Under the pieces are notes generated by a model, which saw only the letters and a list, made by a program, of their open reading frames with translations, did no database searches and was not told the DNA's origin. From assembly GCA_947504795.1 (NCBI GenBank), contig CANNJG010000040.1:1-12400 (forward strand): DNA of 12,400 nt, read 5' to 3'. Below are positions 1 through 9,117 of this stretch, in pieces; the first letter of the stretch is position 1; each line of letters begins with the position of its first letter. The DNA comes from Legionellaceae bacterium (GTDB taxonomy: Bacteria; Pseudomonadota; Gammaproteobacteria; Legionellales; Legionellaceae). Made by a program: the position numbers and the translations under genes.

Positions 1-1952
1 GGATTATTGGTCAGCTATTGATGCAGCATTCTACGCACGCGCTGAATGTTCAGGGTGCGTTACTCCTGTTAAGTACCTTATGTATGATTGGTGTTTCCTG
101 GGTGACGGGGTTGTCTTGGACGGTTGTGATTGAAGCGCTTGGTCGTATCGCGTTACGTTTATCGGTGCAAGCTGTGCGTTGGAGTCAGCACATCACGCGA
201 CAATTGCGACTTAATTTGCAAAAAATAGTTGAAATCCGTATGACGCTTCCTCCGGAAGAAAGGTTGGCTGAAGATATCCCTACGCCCAAACTCACGACTC
301 CTTCTTTTATCCCAATGAAAACAAAAAATTTCTTGCCGGAAGTGATGCCAAGAATTCAACCCATCGAGCAATCGGTGCTACCCTTAGAGACGTCTTTTTT
401 CTCTGAGGAGGGGAGGACGAAACCCAAACAGACCGCGATAGCGGAGTCTAGTGATAAGGCTATTCCCAGTTTAAATTTATTGACACCGGGAGCATCAAGT
501 CCTTTAACTTTTGGTTATTCCAGTGAAGAGTTAGAAGCGTTATCGCGCGATGTAGAACAGCATTTGTTAGACTTCGGGATTCAAGTAGATGTCGTAGCCG
601 TGCATCCGGGCCCTGTGATTACACGTTTCGAATTGCAATTAGCTGCGGGCATAAAAGTGAGTCGTCTCAGTGCATTGGTTAAAGATCTAGCGCGCTCCTT
701 ATCGGTAACGTCTGTGCGTATTGTAGAAATTATTCCTGGAAAAACAGTGGTGGGTATCGACTTACCGAATCCATCTCGGAAAATGGTAAGTTTGTCGGAT
801 GTTTTATCCGCGGAGGTTTACCAACAAGCCCATTCACCGGTAACGTTAGCTTTAGGGGTTGATATTGCGGGTCACCCGATGGTCGTTGATTTAGCTAAAA
901 TGCCTCATTTATTAGTAGCCGGTACGACTGGTTCGGGAAAGTCTGTCGGGATAAATGCCATGATTTTAAGCATTTTGTTTAAGGCAACACCCAAGGAAGT
1001 GCGCTTAATTATGGTAGACCCCAAAATGCTAGAGCTATCGATTTATGATGGTATTCCGCATTTGTTAGCGCCGGTGGTTACCGATATGAAAGAAGCAGCA
1101 AGCGCTTTACGTTGGTGTGTTGCAGAGATGGAAAGACGCTACAAACTCATGGCCGCATTAGGGGTTCGCAATGTCGCTGGTTATAACACCTTAGTGTCTG
1201 AGGCTGATGTGCGGGGCGATGGATTGCTGGATCCACTCTGGAAAATAACCGACACCGTTGATGCCGAAGCCCCTAAATTACAGAAACTTCCCTACATTGT
1301 GGTTATTATTGACGAATTAGCAGATATGATGATGGTAGTCGGTAAAAAGGTAGAACAATTGATTGCGCGAATTGCTCAGAAAGCACGTGCGTCGGGTATT
1401 CACTTGATTCTTGCTACGCAACGACCCTCTGTGGATGTTTTGACAGGATTGATTAAATCGAATATTCCTACGCGTATTTCTTTTCAAGTTTCTTCCAAAA
1501 TTGATTCGCGGACCATTCTGGATCAACAAGGCGCCGAACAGCTACTCGGTCATGGTGATATGCTATTTTTAGCCCCGGGAACTGGTGCGCCCTTACGTGT
1601 TCATGGTGCATTTGTTGATGATCAAGAAGTTCATCGTGTTGCCGACGCCTGGCGAGCGAAAGGAATGCCTGAGTATATAGACGATATTACCCAAGCAGTA
1701 GGCGAGGGAGCTGATGGAGATTTCGGTGAGGAGCGCTCAACCACGGAAGACTCGGATCCTTTGTATGATGAAGCTGTGGGGTTTGTCATGCAAACCCGAA
1801 AAGCAAGCATTTCATCGATACAGCGTCGTTTTAAGATTGGGTATAATCGTGCCGCTCGACTGGTGGAAGAAATGGAGCGTTGTGGTTTGGTCGGACCGCT
1901 AGAAGGTGGTTTTCGTGATGTGTTAGTGAATGCGAGCGTTAGCGATGAATAA
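1..1952 (+). CDS. ftsK: FtsK DNA translocase, 5'-truncated by the window edge
   Basis: Septal DNA translocase that pumps chromosome ends across the closing division plane and activates XerCD recombination at dif. The reading frame is open from base 3, so the gene starts upstream and 649 residues are visible. Bases about 54-116 encode the last segment of the N-terminal membrane domain, including a VTGLSW motif typical of the family. A polar linker of about 125 residues follows, much shorter than in E. coli FtsK. The alpha domain carries PGPVITRFE (bases ~607-633). The RecA-like motor has Walker A GTTGSGKS at 921-944 and Walker B VVIIDEL, with D at 1311-1313. ATQRPSVDVLTG follows at about 1414-1449. 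The C-terminal gamma winged helix (from ~1755) contains the SSIQRRFKIGYNRAARLVEEME block that in the family reads KOPS sites. The stop overlaps lolA. Identity is very secure. The start and the number of membrane segments cannot be seen. Confidence 0.97.
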   Translation, partial: IIGQLLMQHSTHALNVQGALLLLSTLCMIGVSWVTGLSWTVVIEALGRIALRLSVQAVRWSQHITRQLRLNLQKIVEIRMTLPPEERLAEDIPTPKLTTPSFIPMKTKNFLPEVMPRIQPIEQSVLPLETSFFSEEGRTKPKQTAIAESSDKAIPSLNLLTPGASSPLTFGYSSEELEALSRDVEQHLLDFGIQVDVVAVHPGPVITRFELQLAAGIKVSRLSALVKDLARSLSVTSVRIVEIIPGKTVVGIDLPNPSRKMVSLSDVLSAEVYQQAHSPVTLALGVDIAGHPMVVDLAKMPHLLVAGTTGSGKSVGINAMILSILFKATPKEVRLIMVDPKMLELSIYDGIPHLLAPVVTDMKEAASALRWCVAEMERRYKLMAALGVRNVAGYNTLVSEADVRGDGLLDPLWKITDTVDAEAPKLQKLPYIVVIIDELADMMMVVGKKVEQLIARIAQKARASGIHLILATQRPSVDVLTGLIKSNIPTRISFQVSSKIDSRTILDQQGAEQLLGHGDMLFLAPGTGAPLRVHGAFVDDQEVHRVADAWRAKGMPEYIDDITQAVGEGADGDFGEERSTTEDSDPLYDEAVGFVMQTRKASISSIQRRFKIGYNRAARLVEEMERCGLVGPLEGGFRDVLVNASVSDE

Positions 1953-2583
1953 ACATGCGGTTATGTCAAGGATGAGAATGGCTTGGGTTGCCGTCTGCAT
2001 GGGGTGGGGTGCTGTGTCGGTTTATGCCGGCGATTCGCTCACGTTAGTGCAAAAAAAAATATCTGCAATTCATACCTTAGATGCGGCGTTTACTCAAACG
2101 GTGGCGACTAAACATGGTGTGGTCTCACGGACGACAGGTACGTTAGCGTTATCGCGTCCTGGGCGATTTCGGTGGCAAACCCAACAGCCTACCGAACAAA
2201 CTGTGGTGGCTGATGGCCAACGCCTATGGATTTACGACAAAGACTTGGAGCAGGTAGCGGTAAGAAAGCAAACCCAAACATTGGGTGCGGCAGGTGCTTT
2301 GTTTTTAAGTCAGTCGACACAAGCGATAGCGCGTGATTTTACAGTAACTTACGTTCAAAAAAATGATACGGAAACCTTTGTCCTTCAAGCCAAATCCTCA
2401 AACGCTAATTTTGAGCGCGTCATCTTGGTGTTTCACAATCAATTGTTACAAACGATTGCTTTGGATGATCAGCTGGGTCAACATACGACTGTAAAATTGA
2501 AGCAAGTTAGAGTCAATCACTCGGAACCTGGGTCCTTATTTACATTAAAAGTACCTGCCGGGGTTGATGTGATTCGTCAGTGA
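1945..2583 (+). CDS. lolA: Outer-membrane lipoprotein carrier protein LolA
   Basis: Periplasmic chaperone that takes lipoproteins from the LolCDE transporter in the inner membrane and hands them to LolB at the outer membrane. From ATG 1945 the protein begins with a 28-residue Sec signal peptide: basic n-region, hydrophobic WVAVCMGWGAVSV, and a VYA|GD cleavage site. The mature part shows LolA hallmarks: an early DAAFTQTV strand, the RPGRFRW motif containing the conserved Arg, a DGQRLWIYD strand and a PAGVDVI C-terminus. Length is normal. Start choice: ATG 1930 is the longest option and ATG 1963 the shortest. I prefer 1945 because a GAG lies 8 bases upstream and the signal peptide is well formed, but the ribosome site is weak in every case. 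The gene overlaps the ftsK end, and ftsK-lolA is the common gammaproteobacterial order. Its TGA overlaps the yhdP start. An A9 run lies at 2051-2059. Confidence 0.95.
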   Translation: MNKHAVMSRMRMAWVAVCMGWGAVSVYAGDSLTLVQKKISAIHTLDAAFTQTVATKHGVVSRTTGTLALSRPGRFRWQTQQPTEQTVVADGQRLWIYDKDLEQVAVRKQTQTLGAAGALFLSQSTQAIARDFTVTYVQKNDTETFVLQAKSSNANFERVILVFHNQLLQTIALDDQLGQHTTVKLKQVRVNHSEPGSLFTLKVPAGVDVIRQ

Positions 2584-5500
2584 GTATGCGTATGCAGAAG
2601 TCGAAGCGTCTATTAGCCGCACCCCTCTCGCCCTTATGGAAACGGGTTATTTACCGTTGTTGGGCGACTTTAGCGATATCATTAGTGATAGTAGCGATTA
2701 TATTCACTTTATTTCGTGCTTTGACGCCTTGGGTGAAACAATATAAAAACCAAATTGAAGCGCAACTATCCATCTGGACGGGTCAAACAGTCAGTGTTCA
2801 GAATGTACAAACCAGTTGGTATTGGTTTGTGCCAGTCTTGCGGATGGAGCATGTCAAATTCGCCGATAAGCAAGGGCATGCATTAGCGCTTAATCATGTG
2901 ATGGTGGGGGTCGATTTATGGCATTCATTATGGTCATGGCAAATTCAACCGGGTATGTTGTATTTGAATGACGCTAATTTACAGGTTAAACAAACCGATA
3001 CGACTTGGCTTATCAACGGGTTTCATCTTCAAGCGACCGGAGGAATCGGGCAAACTGCGACCGATGAAACGGTATTAGGGATCCTCGGGATTGTGTTGGC
3101 CCAAGAAAAAATCATTATTAAGCATATGACCGTTTCGGTTGAACTCCGCAATGGTAGATATCTTCCGATTCAAGAACTTAATTTAAAAATTATTAATCAC
3201 TCAGGAAAGTATCGTATTCGTGGGAACGCAAGGCTAGCACTCAAACCCACCGCGACGAATGTATCGGTAGTGGCTGAGTTAGGTATCAATCCTAGCCATG
3301 TTTATCAGAGTAATGGACAAGTATATATCTCATTGCAACAGATTGATGTAAGACAGTGGAAGCAGTGGATCCCCGAAAGTGCGTATCAACTGAACAAAGG
3401 TGCAGGCGATATAGAAATGTGGTTTGATTTGAATCATGGCCGGCTTGTTAATTGGCAATCAACTTTAGAATTTTCAGATATTGCCTGGACAGAGCTGACA
3501 CGGACAAAACAAAGAAAGATAACCTCATTGCACGCTAATGTGGCCTGGCAACGCCAAGAGAATGGATGGCGTGCGACCGCAGATAAACTTGTTTTGCGGA
3601 TGAACGGCGAGGATTGGTCCAATAACGAACTTATGATCACTTACGATAATACGAACTTGAGCTATACGGCTTATGTTAAAACGTTAGCGTTGGATCAAGT
3701 GATGCGGATGGACTTGCCCTGGCCCGCGTCCATGAAAAAGCTACTTGCCCTGCATCCCACTGGGATCTTACAGAGTTTGCAATTGGGTTGGCAGTATGGA
3801 CAGCTCAATTATTTGCTCACTCAGTTTTCGCAATTAGGATGGCAAAAGACATCGAGGATCCCCGGGCTAACTAATTTATCAGGCGCTGTCTATTGGCAAC
3901 CGACAGAGGGTCGATTAGAAATGGATAGTGATCATGCAACGCTGACGCCATTACATCATTTACCGTCTGTTACCCTTGATACGTTCAATGCAGCGTTTGA
4001 CTGGAAATCATTAAGCAATGGTTTGCGCGTGACCATGGAGCGCTTTGTGGTCAGTCATCCGAATTTAGTGTTATCGGCGACAGGGGCGATTGACAATCCT
4101 CTGAAAACCGAGGCGAATTTGCGGTTAAGGATGGATTTTGCAGCAAAATCAGCTGAATATTGGCTAAAATATATTCCGGATATCCCCAATAAACCAGAGT
4201 TTAGTGACTGGTTAAAAAAGACTGGGATTCCGCATGTCGAACATGCGACCGGGCGGCTGACTGTTTCTGGACCAATCGCAGATTTTCCATTTGATCATAA
4301 TGAAGGGATTTTTACAGTTGATTCTCATTTAAGCGGTGCGAATATTTTGATTGATCCCCAGTGGCCGGCAAACCAAAATATTGATGCGGACCTGCACGTG
4401 AATCATCGCCGTCTGGAGGCGGATGTCGATCATGGAACGATTTTAGATGTATCGGTTCAAGGGCTGAATATTGTAGTCCCCGATATTGGTTTGAATAAAG
4501 AAGTCTTTTTGTTGAATGGCCAAGTGACAGCGACTGGTTCCCAGCTTAAGAAGTATGTATTTGGCTCACCGTTAAAATCTATCCTGTCACGTTGGCAGGG
4601 GTTGACGATAGAAGAGTCACTCGATTTGGCCTTACAGCTTGAAGTTCCCTTATATCCGCAATCGGACCACGTATTTGCCAAAGGATCCCTGACCTTTCAT
4701 GATAATCCAGTATTTATCATGGCAGTGGATAATCGAGCAGAGTTTTCAGAGGTGGCGGGGAAATTAAGCTTTAATGAATATGGGTTAACTTCTGGGCGCT
4801 TAGATGGAATGTTAGCGGGTTATCCGTTTGCTATTCTCGTGCAACCGATGACGGGCAAAAGAGAAGGGACTGAGTTGCAGTTTGAGGGAGAAGTGCCGAT
4901 TGCGTATATCAATCATTTAGTGCATGTGCCTATTTTATCTTTTATGAAGGGACAGATGATTGTGTCAGGGTTATGGACCGTGTATCCCCATGAGGCTGAT
5001 TCTGATAAGTTATGGCTAAATAGCTCCCTTGCGGGCGTGGCCTTTTATTTGCCCCCACCGCTGAATAAATCACTATTAGACATTAAGCCATTGACAGTTG
5101 GCTTAGTATTTCATCCTCAGGATAGTATGGATTTGAATGTTGACTATGACAAATTGATACAGGGTAGTTTAGCCATTAAAAAGTTGCCCAAACAGGGATG
5201 GGTAGAAACAGGTGATATTCATTTAGGTGCCGGTAAGTTGGAGCATCCTAATTTAACTGGACTCCGTTTGTCCGGCTCGATAGCCCATCTAGATACCGAT
5301 GCGTGGAGCAAAATTATTAGGCGTTGGCCGAAAGAGTCATCATCTATTTCGACTTGGGAGAGTTTGCATGACATGGACTTGAAGGTTGGTGAAACTAAAT
5401 TCCTAGGCCAATCTTTACAAAATCTGCACCTTATAGCCCACCAAAATGAAAAAAACGTGTGGTCTGGTCACGTGAAGCAAGACCTTATTGAGGGCAGTTA

Positions 5501-6470
5501 TACTTATGCCCTTGCAGATAATAAGCTGTCCATGCATCTAAAACATTTATCTATTCTGCCAACGCCTAAAGCAAAAAAAACCGCAGACGATAAGCATTGG
5601 GATTTGCATCCAGCGTCGATACCAAATATCAACATGATAGTGGATACGTGTCAGTATCACGGGGTCGATATCGGAAAGATAGACTTTAAAACCGAGTCAC
5701 ATCGTAATCATTGGGTTTTAAAAGAGGGGTCGATCATCACGGATGAATACCAACTCTATGCTACTGGCGATTGGGTTGAAACAAAGAATAAACACCAAAC
5801 AAACTTCCAGACGCAAGTACGCATAAAGAATCTGTCGAAAGGCTTGGAACGCTGGAAATTGACACCCGCAGTCGATGCTCACTCAGGTCAAGCTGATATC
5901 GAGGCCAATTGGTCTGCGCCTGTGTACGATTTTGCCCTGCAAAATCTGACGGGGCAGATGCATTTAGTCTTAAAAGATGGGCGGATCAGTCATTTAGATC
6001 CCGAGACTGAAAAGAAACTGGGATTAGGGAAGGTTTTAAGTATTTTAAGTTTGCAAACGCTTCCCCGCCGGTTGAAGTTAGATTTTAGCGATTTGTCGGA
6101 AAAAGGGTATAGTTTTGATGTGTTTAAAGGGAATTTTGAAATCAATCAAGGCGTTATGACGACTCACGATAGTTCCATTGATGGCCCCGTTGCCTATGCG
6201 AAGATGGATGGGGATATTGATTTAGTAAAACAATTATATGATTTGAATTTACGCCTAACGCCCTATATTGGAGCGAGTTTACCTGTGGTTGCTACCATTG
6301 CGGGATGGCCTGTGTCAGGGCCCATAGCGGGCATTGCGACGTGGGCTGCTTTGAAAGTGATTAATCAAGGCATCATACAAAAAATCAGTGCTTATACGTA
6401 TAAAGTCTCTGGACCTTGGTCGAATCCTGTGGTGCAACAAGTGAGTATTGTACGGAGTAAAAATCAATGA
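2580..6470 (+). CDS. yhdP: YhdP/AsmA-like envelope protein (TIGR02099 family)
   Basis: A very large envelope protein of 1296 residues, close to the roughly 1270 of E. coli YhdP. The family, with TamB and YdbH, is held to form a periplasm-spanning bridge that carries phospholipids to the outer membrane. One N-terminal transmembrane segment is visible (about residues 22-48, after a basic stretch). It is followed by a long beta-rich periplasmic body with repeated AsmA-like strands. A C-terminal AsmA_2-type region (about residues 1080-1290) includes GLGKVLSILSLQTLPRR, DFSDLSEKGYSFD and the glycine-rich IAGWPVSGPIAG block highly typical of YhdP. Start: GTG 2580 overlaps the lolA stop by 4 bases. 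ATG 2586 and ATG 2592 are alternatives, the latter with a GTGAG 7 bases upstream. The end overlaps mpl as ATGA. In E. coli the gene sits near rng and tldD, so this location is different. The frame is intact, with no break seen. Confidence 0.92.
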   Translation: MSMRMQKSKRLLAAPLSPLWKRVIYRCWATLAISLVIVAIIFTLFRALTPWVKQYKNQIEAQLSIWTGQTVSVQNVQTSWYWFVPVLRMEHVKFADKQGHALALNHVMVGVDLWHSLWSWQIQPGMLYLNDANLQVKQTDTTWLINGFHLQATGGIGQTATDETVLGILGIVLAQEKIIIKHMTVSVELRNGRYLPIQELNLKIINHSGKYRIRGNARLALKPTATNVSVVAELGINPSHVYQSNGQVYISLQQIDVRQWKQWIPESAYQLNKGAGDIEMWFDLNHGRLVNWQSTLEFSDIAWTELTRTKQRKITSLHANVAWQRQENGWRATADKLVLRMNGEDWSNNELMITYDNTNLSYTAYVKTLALDQVMRMDLPWPASMKKLLALHPTGILQSLQLGWQYGQLNYLLTQFSQLGWQKTSRIPGLTNLSGAVYWQPTEGRLEMDSDHATLTPLHHLPSVTLDTFNAAFDWKSLSNGLRVTMERFVVSHPNLVLSATGAIDNPLKTEANLRLRMDFAAKSAEYWLKYIPDIPNKPEFSDWLKKTGIPHVEHATGRLTVSGPIADFPFDHNEGIFTVDSHLSGANILIDPQWPANQNIDADLHVNHRRLEADVDHGTILDVSVQGLNIVVPDIGLNKEVFLLNGQVTATGSQLKKYVFGSPLKSILSRWQGLTIEESLDLALQLEVPLYPQSDHVFAKGSLTFHDNPVFIMAVDNRAEFSEVAGKLSFNEYGLTSGRLDGMLAGYPFAILVQPMTGKREGTELQFEGEVPIAYINHLVHVPILSFMKGQMIVSGLWTVYPHEADSDKLWLNSSLAGVAFYLPPPLNKSLLDIKPLTVGLVFHPQDSMDLNVDYDKLIQGSLAIKKLPKQGWVETGDIHLGAGKLEHPNLTGLRLSGSIAHLDTDAWSKIIRRWPKESSSISTWESLHDMDLKVGETKFLGQSLQNLHLIAHQNEKNVWSGHVKQDLIEGSYTYALADNKLSMHLKHLSILPTPKAKKTADDKHWDLHPASIPNINMIVDTCQYHGVDIGKIDFKTESHRNHWVLKEGSIITDEYQLYATGDWVETKNKHQTNFQTQVRIKNLSKGLERWKLTPAVDAHSGQADIEANWSAPVYDFALQNLTGQMHLVLKDGRISHLDPETEKKLGLGKVLSILSLQTLPRRLKLDFSDLSEKGYSFDVFKGNFEINQGVMTTHDSSIDGPVAYAKMDGDIDLVKQLYDLNLRLTPYIGASLPVVATIAGWPVSGPIAGIATWAALKVINQGIIQKISAYTYKVSGPWSNPVVQQVSIVRSKNQ

Positions 6471-7831
6471 AGTTACATATTCTAGGTATCAGTGGCACAT
6501 TTATGGCTTCCTTGGCGTTTTTGGCGCGTGAAGCTGGATTTGAGGTAACCGGTAGTGATGCTAATTGTTACCCGCCCATTTCTGATATGTTGACGGCGAA
6601 AGGGATTGTGTGGACAGAAGGGTATGACGATTGCACCGATATGCTGAAAGCCGATGCGGTGATTGTGGGTAATGCCATGAAGCGTGGGATCCCAGCCGTT
6701 GAAACCCTGTTAGATGCAAAATTGCCGTATTTTTCTGGTCCAGAATGGCTAGCCCAACATATCTTACCTCGTTATAAAGTCATCGCGATAGCAGGAACAC
6801 ATGGTAAAACCACGACCACTTCTATGTTGGCTTACATTCTAGATTATGCGAAACTTGCCCCCGGTTTTTTAATTGGTGGCGTTGCAGCTAATTTTAATAC
6901 CAGTGCGCGGTTAGGAGCGGGTGACTGGTTTGTGATTGAAGCAGACGAATACGACACTGCTTTTTTTGATAAACGACCCAAGTTTATGCACTACAGGCCT
7001 GAAGTAGCTATTTTAAATAATCTTGAATTTGATCATGCGGATATCTATCCCAATCTTGAGGCAATTCAGCAACAATTTCATTATTTATTGCGTACGGTTC
7101 CTCCCAAAGGACTAGTCATTACCCCAAAAGTGGACGCAGCCTTGCTGGAAGTGATTGACAAAGGACTCTACAGTGATTGGGAACAATTCAGTTTAGACAG
7201 CGACGCTACTTGGCGTGCCGAATTACTCGATGAGAGTGGAAATGCTTTTCGTGTGTTCCATCAAGATCGCGTTGTTGCAGAAGTGCATTGGCCGTTGATC
7301 GGGCGGTTTAATTGTGAAAATGGATTGGCTGCAATTGCAGCGAGTGCACGCGCGGGGGTGGATCCCATTGTTGCGGCGGAAGCCTTAATGCATTTTTCTC
7401 CGGTTAAGCGTCGCCTGGAGTTGAAATATAATCAGCATGATATCAATATCTATGATGATTTTGCGCATCATCCTACAGCGATTACTAAAACCATCCAAGC
7501 CCTCAAAGCGAGTCAACGCCATAAACGCATTTTGGTGGTATTAGAATTTTCTTCACACACCATGCGTCTTGGTGTTCATCTCCCTGCTTTAGTCCATGCA
7601 TTTGATGGTGTGGATGCTGCTTTTTTCCTAGAGCCTAGACAGTTTTCCTTAGACTCACTCAGATCTCAATGGTCATTCCCGCATACCATTTTAGAATCGA
7701 CCGGTGATATTGTTGATGCAGTGGTTCGGAATGTACAGCCTGGAGATGGGGTGTTAGTAATGTCTAATCGCGGCTTTGATGGTATCCATCAACAACTGAT
7801 TCAACAGATTGATCAACGCTTTAATTCCTAA
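6467..7831 (+). CDS. mpl: UDP-N-acetylmuramate:L-alanyl-gamma-D-glutamyl-meso-diaminopimelate ligase
   Basis: Cytoplasmic ATP-dependent ligase that joins the recycled tripeptide L-Ala-gamma-D-Glu-mDAP to UDP-MurNAc, returning wall peptides to peptidoglycan synthesis. The 454 residues match the family length (E. coli 457). The order is that of a Mur ligase: N-terminal UDP-binding domain (HILGISGTFM, VTGSDAN, YPP, GNAM.RG, SGPEWL), then the ATP domain with GTHGKTTT from residue 110, EADEYD from residue 158 and NNLEFDHADIYPNL. The C-terminal domain has YDDFAHHPTA around residues 330-338. The EADEYD/NNLEFDHADI wording and the NAM.RG motif separate Mpl from MurC. Two C-terminal motifs look altered: EFSSHTMR at residues 360-367, where I recall EPRSNTM(K/R), and VMSNRGFDGIH, where I recall MSNGGFGGIH. 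ATG 6467 overlaps the yhdP stop by 4 bases, suggesting coupled translation. Confidence 0.95.
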   Translation: MKLHILGISGTFMASLAFLAREAGFEVTGSDANCYPPISDMLTAKGIVWTEGYDDCTDMLKADAVIVGNAMKRGIPAVETLLDAKLPYFSGPEWLAQHILPRYKVIAIAGTHGKTTTTSMLAYILDYAKLAPGFLIGGVAANFNTSARLGAGDWFVIEADEYDTAFFDKRPKFMHYRPEVAILNNLEFDHADIYPNLEAIQQQFHYLLRTVPPKGLVITPKVDAALLEVIDKGLYSDWEQFSLDSDATWRAELLDESGNAFRVFHQDRVVAEVHWPLIGRFNCENGLAAIAASARAGVDPIVAAEALMHFSPVKRRLELKYNQHDINIYDDFAHHPTAITKTIQALKASQRHKRILVVLEFSSHTMRLGVHLPALVHAFDGVDAAFFLEPRQFSLDSLRSQWSFPHTILESTGDIVDAVVRNVQPGDGVLVMSNRGFDGIHQQLIQQIDQRFNS

Positions 7832-7834
7832 CTT

Positions 7835-7840
7835 AGGAGA
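7835..7840 (+). promoter_or_regulatory. Ribosome binding site of the MFS gene
   Basis: AGGAGA lies 5 bases before ATG 7846 and is the strongest Shine-Dalgarno sequence among the starts in the first cluster. It fixes the start of the MFS gene and suggests that this gene is translated independently, unlike its overlapping upstream neighbours. Confidence 0.75.
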
Positions 7841-7845
7841 GCGTA

Positions 7846-9111
7846 ATGGTACGAAAGGAATCGCATGTCCGATGGTTCATCGTTGTATTGTTATTTTTTG
7901 TCACGATGGTCAATTATATCGATCGCGCTTCTATTGCTTATGCAATTAATGCGATTGAATCTGAATTTCGCCTATCTCCCTCAGAAGTTGGCTCAATCTT
8001 AGGTGTGTTTGGTCTTGGGTATGGTCTATCGACTTTTTTAGGTGGTTTAGCAGCCGATCATCTGGGCGCAAAACGTACCCTAGTATGGGCAACGTTAGGC
8101 TGGATGGCAGCTACCGTATTGCTAGGATGTGCGAATGGATTTTTAGTGATCATGATTGCGCGGTTATCCTTGGGACTTTCCGAAGGGGCGAATTTTCCAG
8201 GGATGACGCGTGCTTTGAGCGATTGGTTACCTGAAAATGAGCGGGGAAGGGCCTTGTCGTTCGCGTTAATCGCAGTGCCCTTAGCCTTGGCATTGGGCGG
8301 GCCTTTGGTATCCAGTTTGATTACCTATACTTCTTGGCGGGTCACTTATTTTATATTGGCGGGTATTGTATTGTTATGGGTTCCGGTTTGGATTATTTAT
8401 TTTCGAGATAATCCAGCCGATTCATCACATGTGAATCCTAAGGAATTAGAGCATATTCGCGATAAAGCGCAAGTCCGAACCCAAACCAAATTAAAGTATC
8501 CAACTAATCCTTGGTCTATTCTCCTCCGAAATAAAACCTTACTAGCAAATTATTGGGCATTTTTTGTATTTGGATTTTACTTGTTCTTTTTTATGACCTG
8601 GTTGCCGGAGTACTTACACAAGACGTACGATTTGACGTTGATGAAAACAGGATTGTACACATTTTTTCCTTGGCTGTTAGGCGCGCTGCTGATGTGGGGG
8701 TGTGGGCATCTAACAGATCGTATCTTCATGCATACAAAAAATCTTCGTTGGTCACGTTCCTATCCCATTATAATTTCACAATTATTAGCGGCATTGAGTG
8801 TGTTGCCCATTATCTTTATTCGTCAGATCGATACAGCCATAATTTTTATTTCGTTGGCGGTAGGGTTTACAATGAGTCCTAATGCAGCCTTTTATGCGGT
8901 GAATATAGATGTCATTAAAGAACGTGCTGGCACGGCTTTGGGGATTATGGAGCTGATGTTTGCTCTGTCTGGATTTTTCGCCCCTACACTTACTGGGTGC
9001 ATCGTGTCTTGGTCGGGCCATTTTGAAGCGGTGTTTTGGGTATTAGCGGGTCTTGGGTTATCGTCTACTGTGACGACGTGGTTCTTTCATAATACCGCAA
9101 AACGTGATTAG
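7846..9111 (+). CDS. MFS transporter, anion:cation symporter (ACS) family
   Basis: Inner-membrane secondary transporter of 421 residues with about 12 hydrophobic segments and a central cytoplasmic loop near residues 185-225 (RDNPADSS...). Family marks are NYIDRAS at residues 23-29 in TM1, MFS motif A (GLAADHLGAKR, residues 67-77) between TM2 and TM3, a GLSEGANFPGM stretch in TM4, and WLPENERGRA before TM5. These belong to the ACS/phthalate-permease group, which includes hexuronate, glucarate and galactarate carriers and resembles SLC17. The substrate is probably an organic anion but cannot be named from sequence. It follows mpl by 14 bases and probably ends the operon. Its stop is 6 bases from the stop of the opposing gene, with no clear terminator in between. 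Position next to mpl might hint at a wall-related solute, but that is speculation. Confidence 0.88.
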   Translation: MVRKESHVRWFIVVLLFFVTMVNYIDRASIAYAINAIESEFRLSPSEVGSILGVFGLGYGLSTFLGGLAADHLGAKRTLVWATLGWMAATVLLGCANGFLVIMIARLSLGLSEGANFPGMTRALSDWLPENERGRALSFALIAVPLALALGGPLVSSLITYTSWRVTYFILAGIVLLWVPVWIIYFRDNPADSSHVNPKELEHIRDKAQVRTQTKLKYPTNPWSILLRNKTLLANYWAFFVFGFYLFFFMTWLPEYLHKTYDLTLMKTGLYTFFPWLLGALLMWGCGHLTDRIFMHTKNLRWSRSYPIIISQLLAALSVLPIIFIRQIDTAIIFISLAVGFTMSPNAAFYAVNIDVIKERAGTALGIMELMFALSGFFAPTLTGCIVSWSGHFEAVFWVLAGLGLSSTVTTWFFHNTAKRD

Positions 9112-9117
9112 AAAGAT

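Noticed and set aside
1317..1529. Open frame on the - strand inside ftsK
   Set aside because: It lies wholly opposite the conserved Walker B region of ftsK and its translation is basic and patternless; a shadow frame.
8553..8882. 109-codon + strand frame inside the MFS gene
   Set aside because: It overlaps the well-supported transmembrane coding frame, has no ribosome site, and its product looks like a frame-shifted membrane protein.
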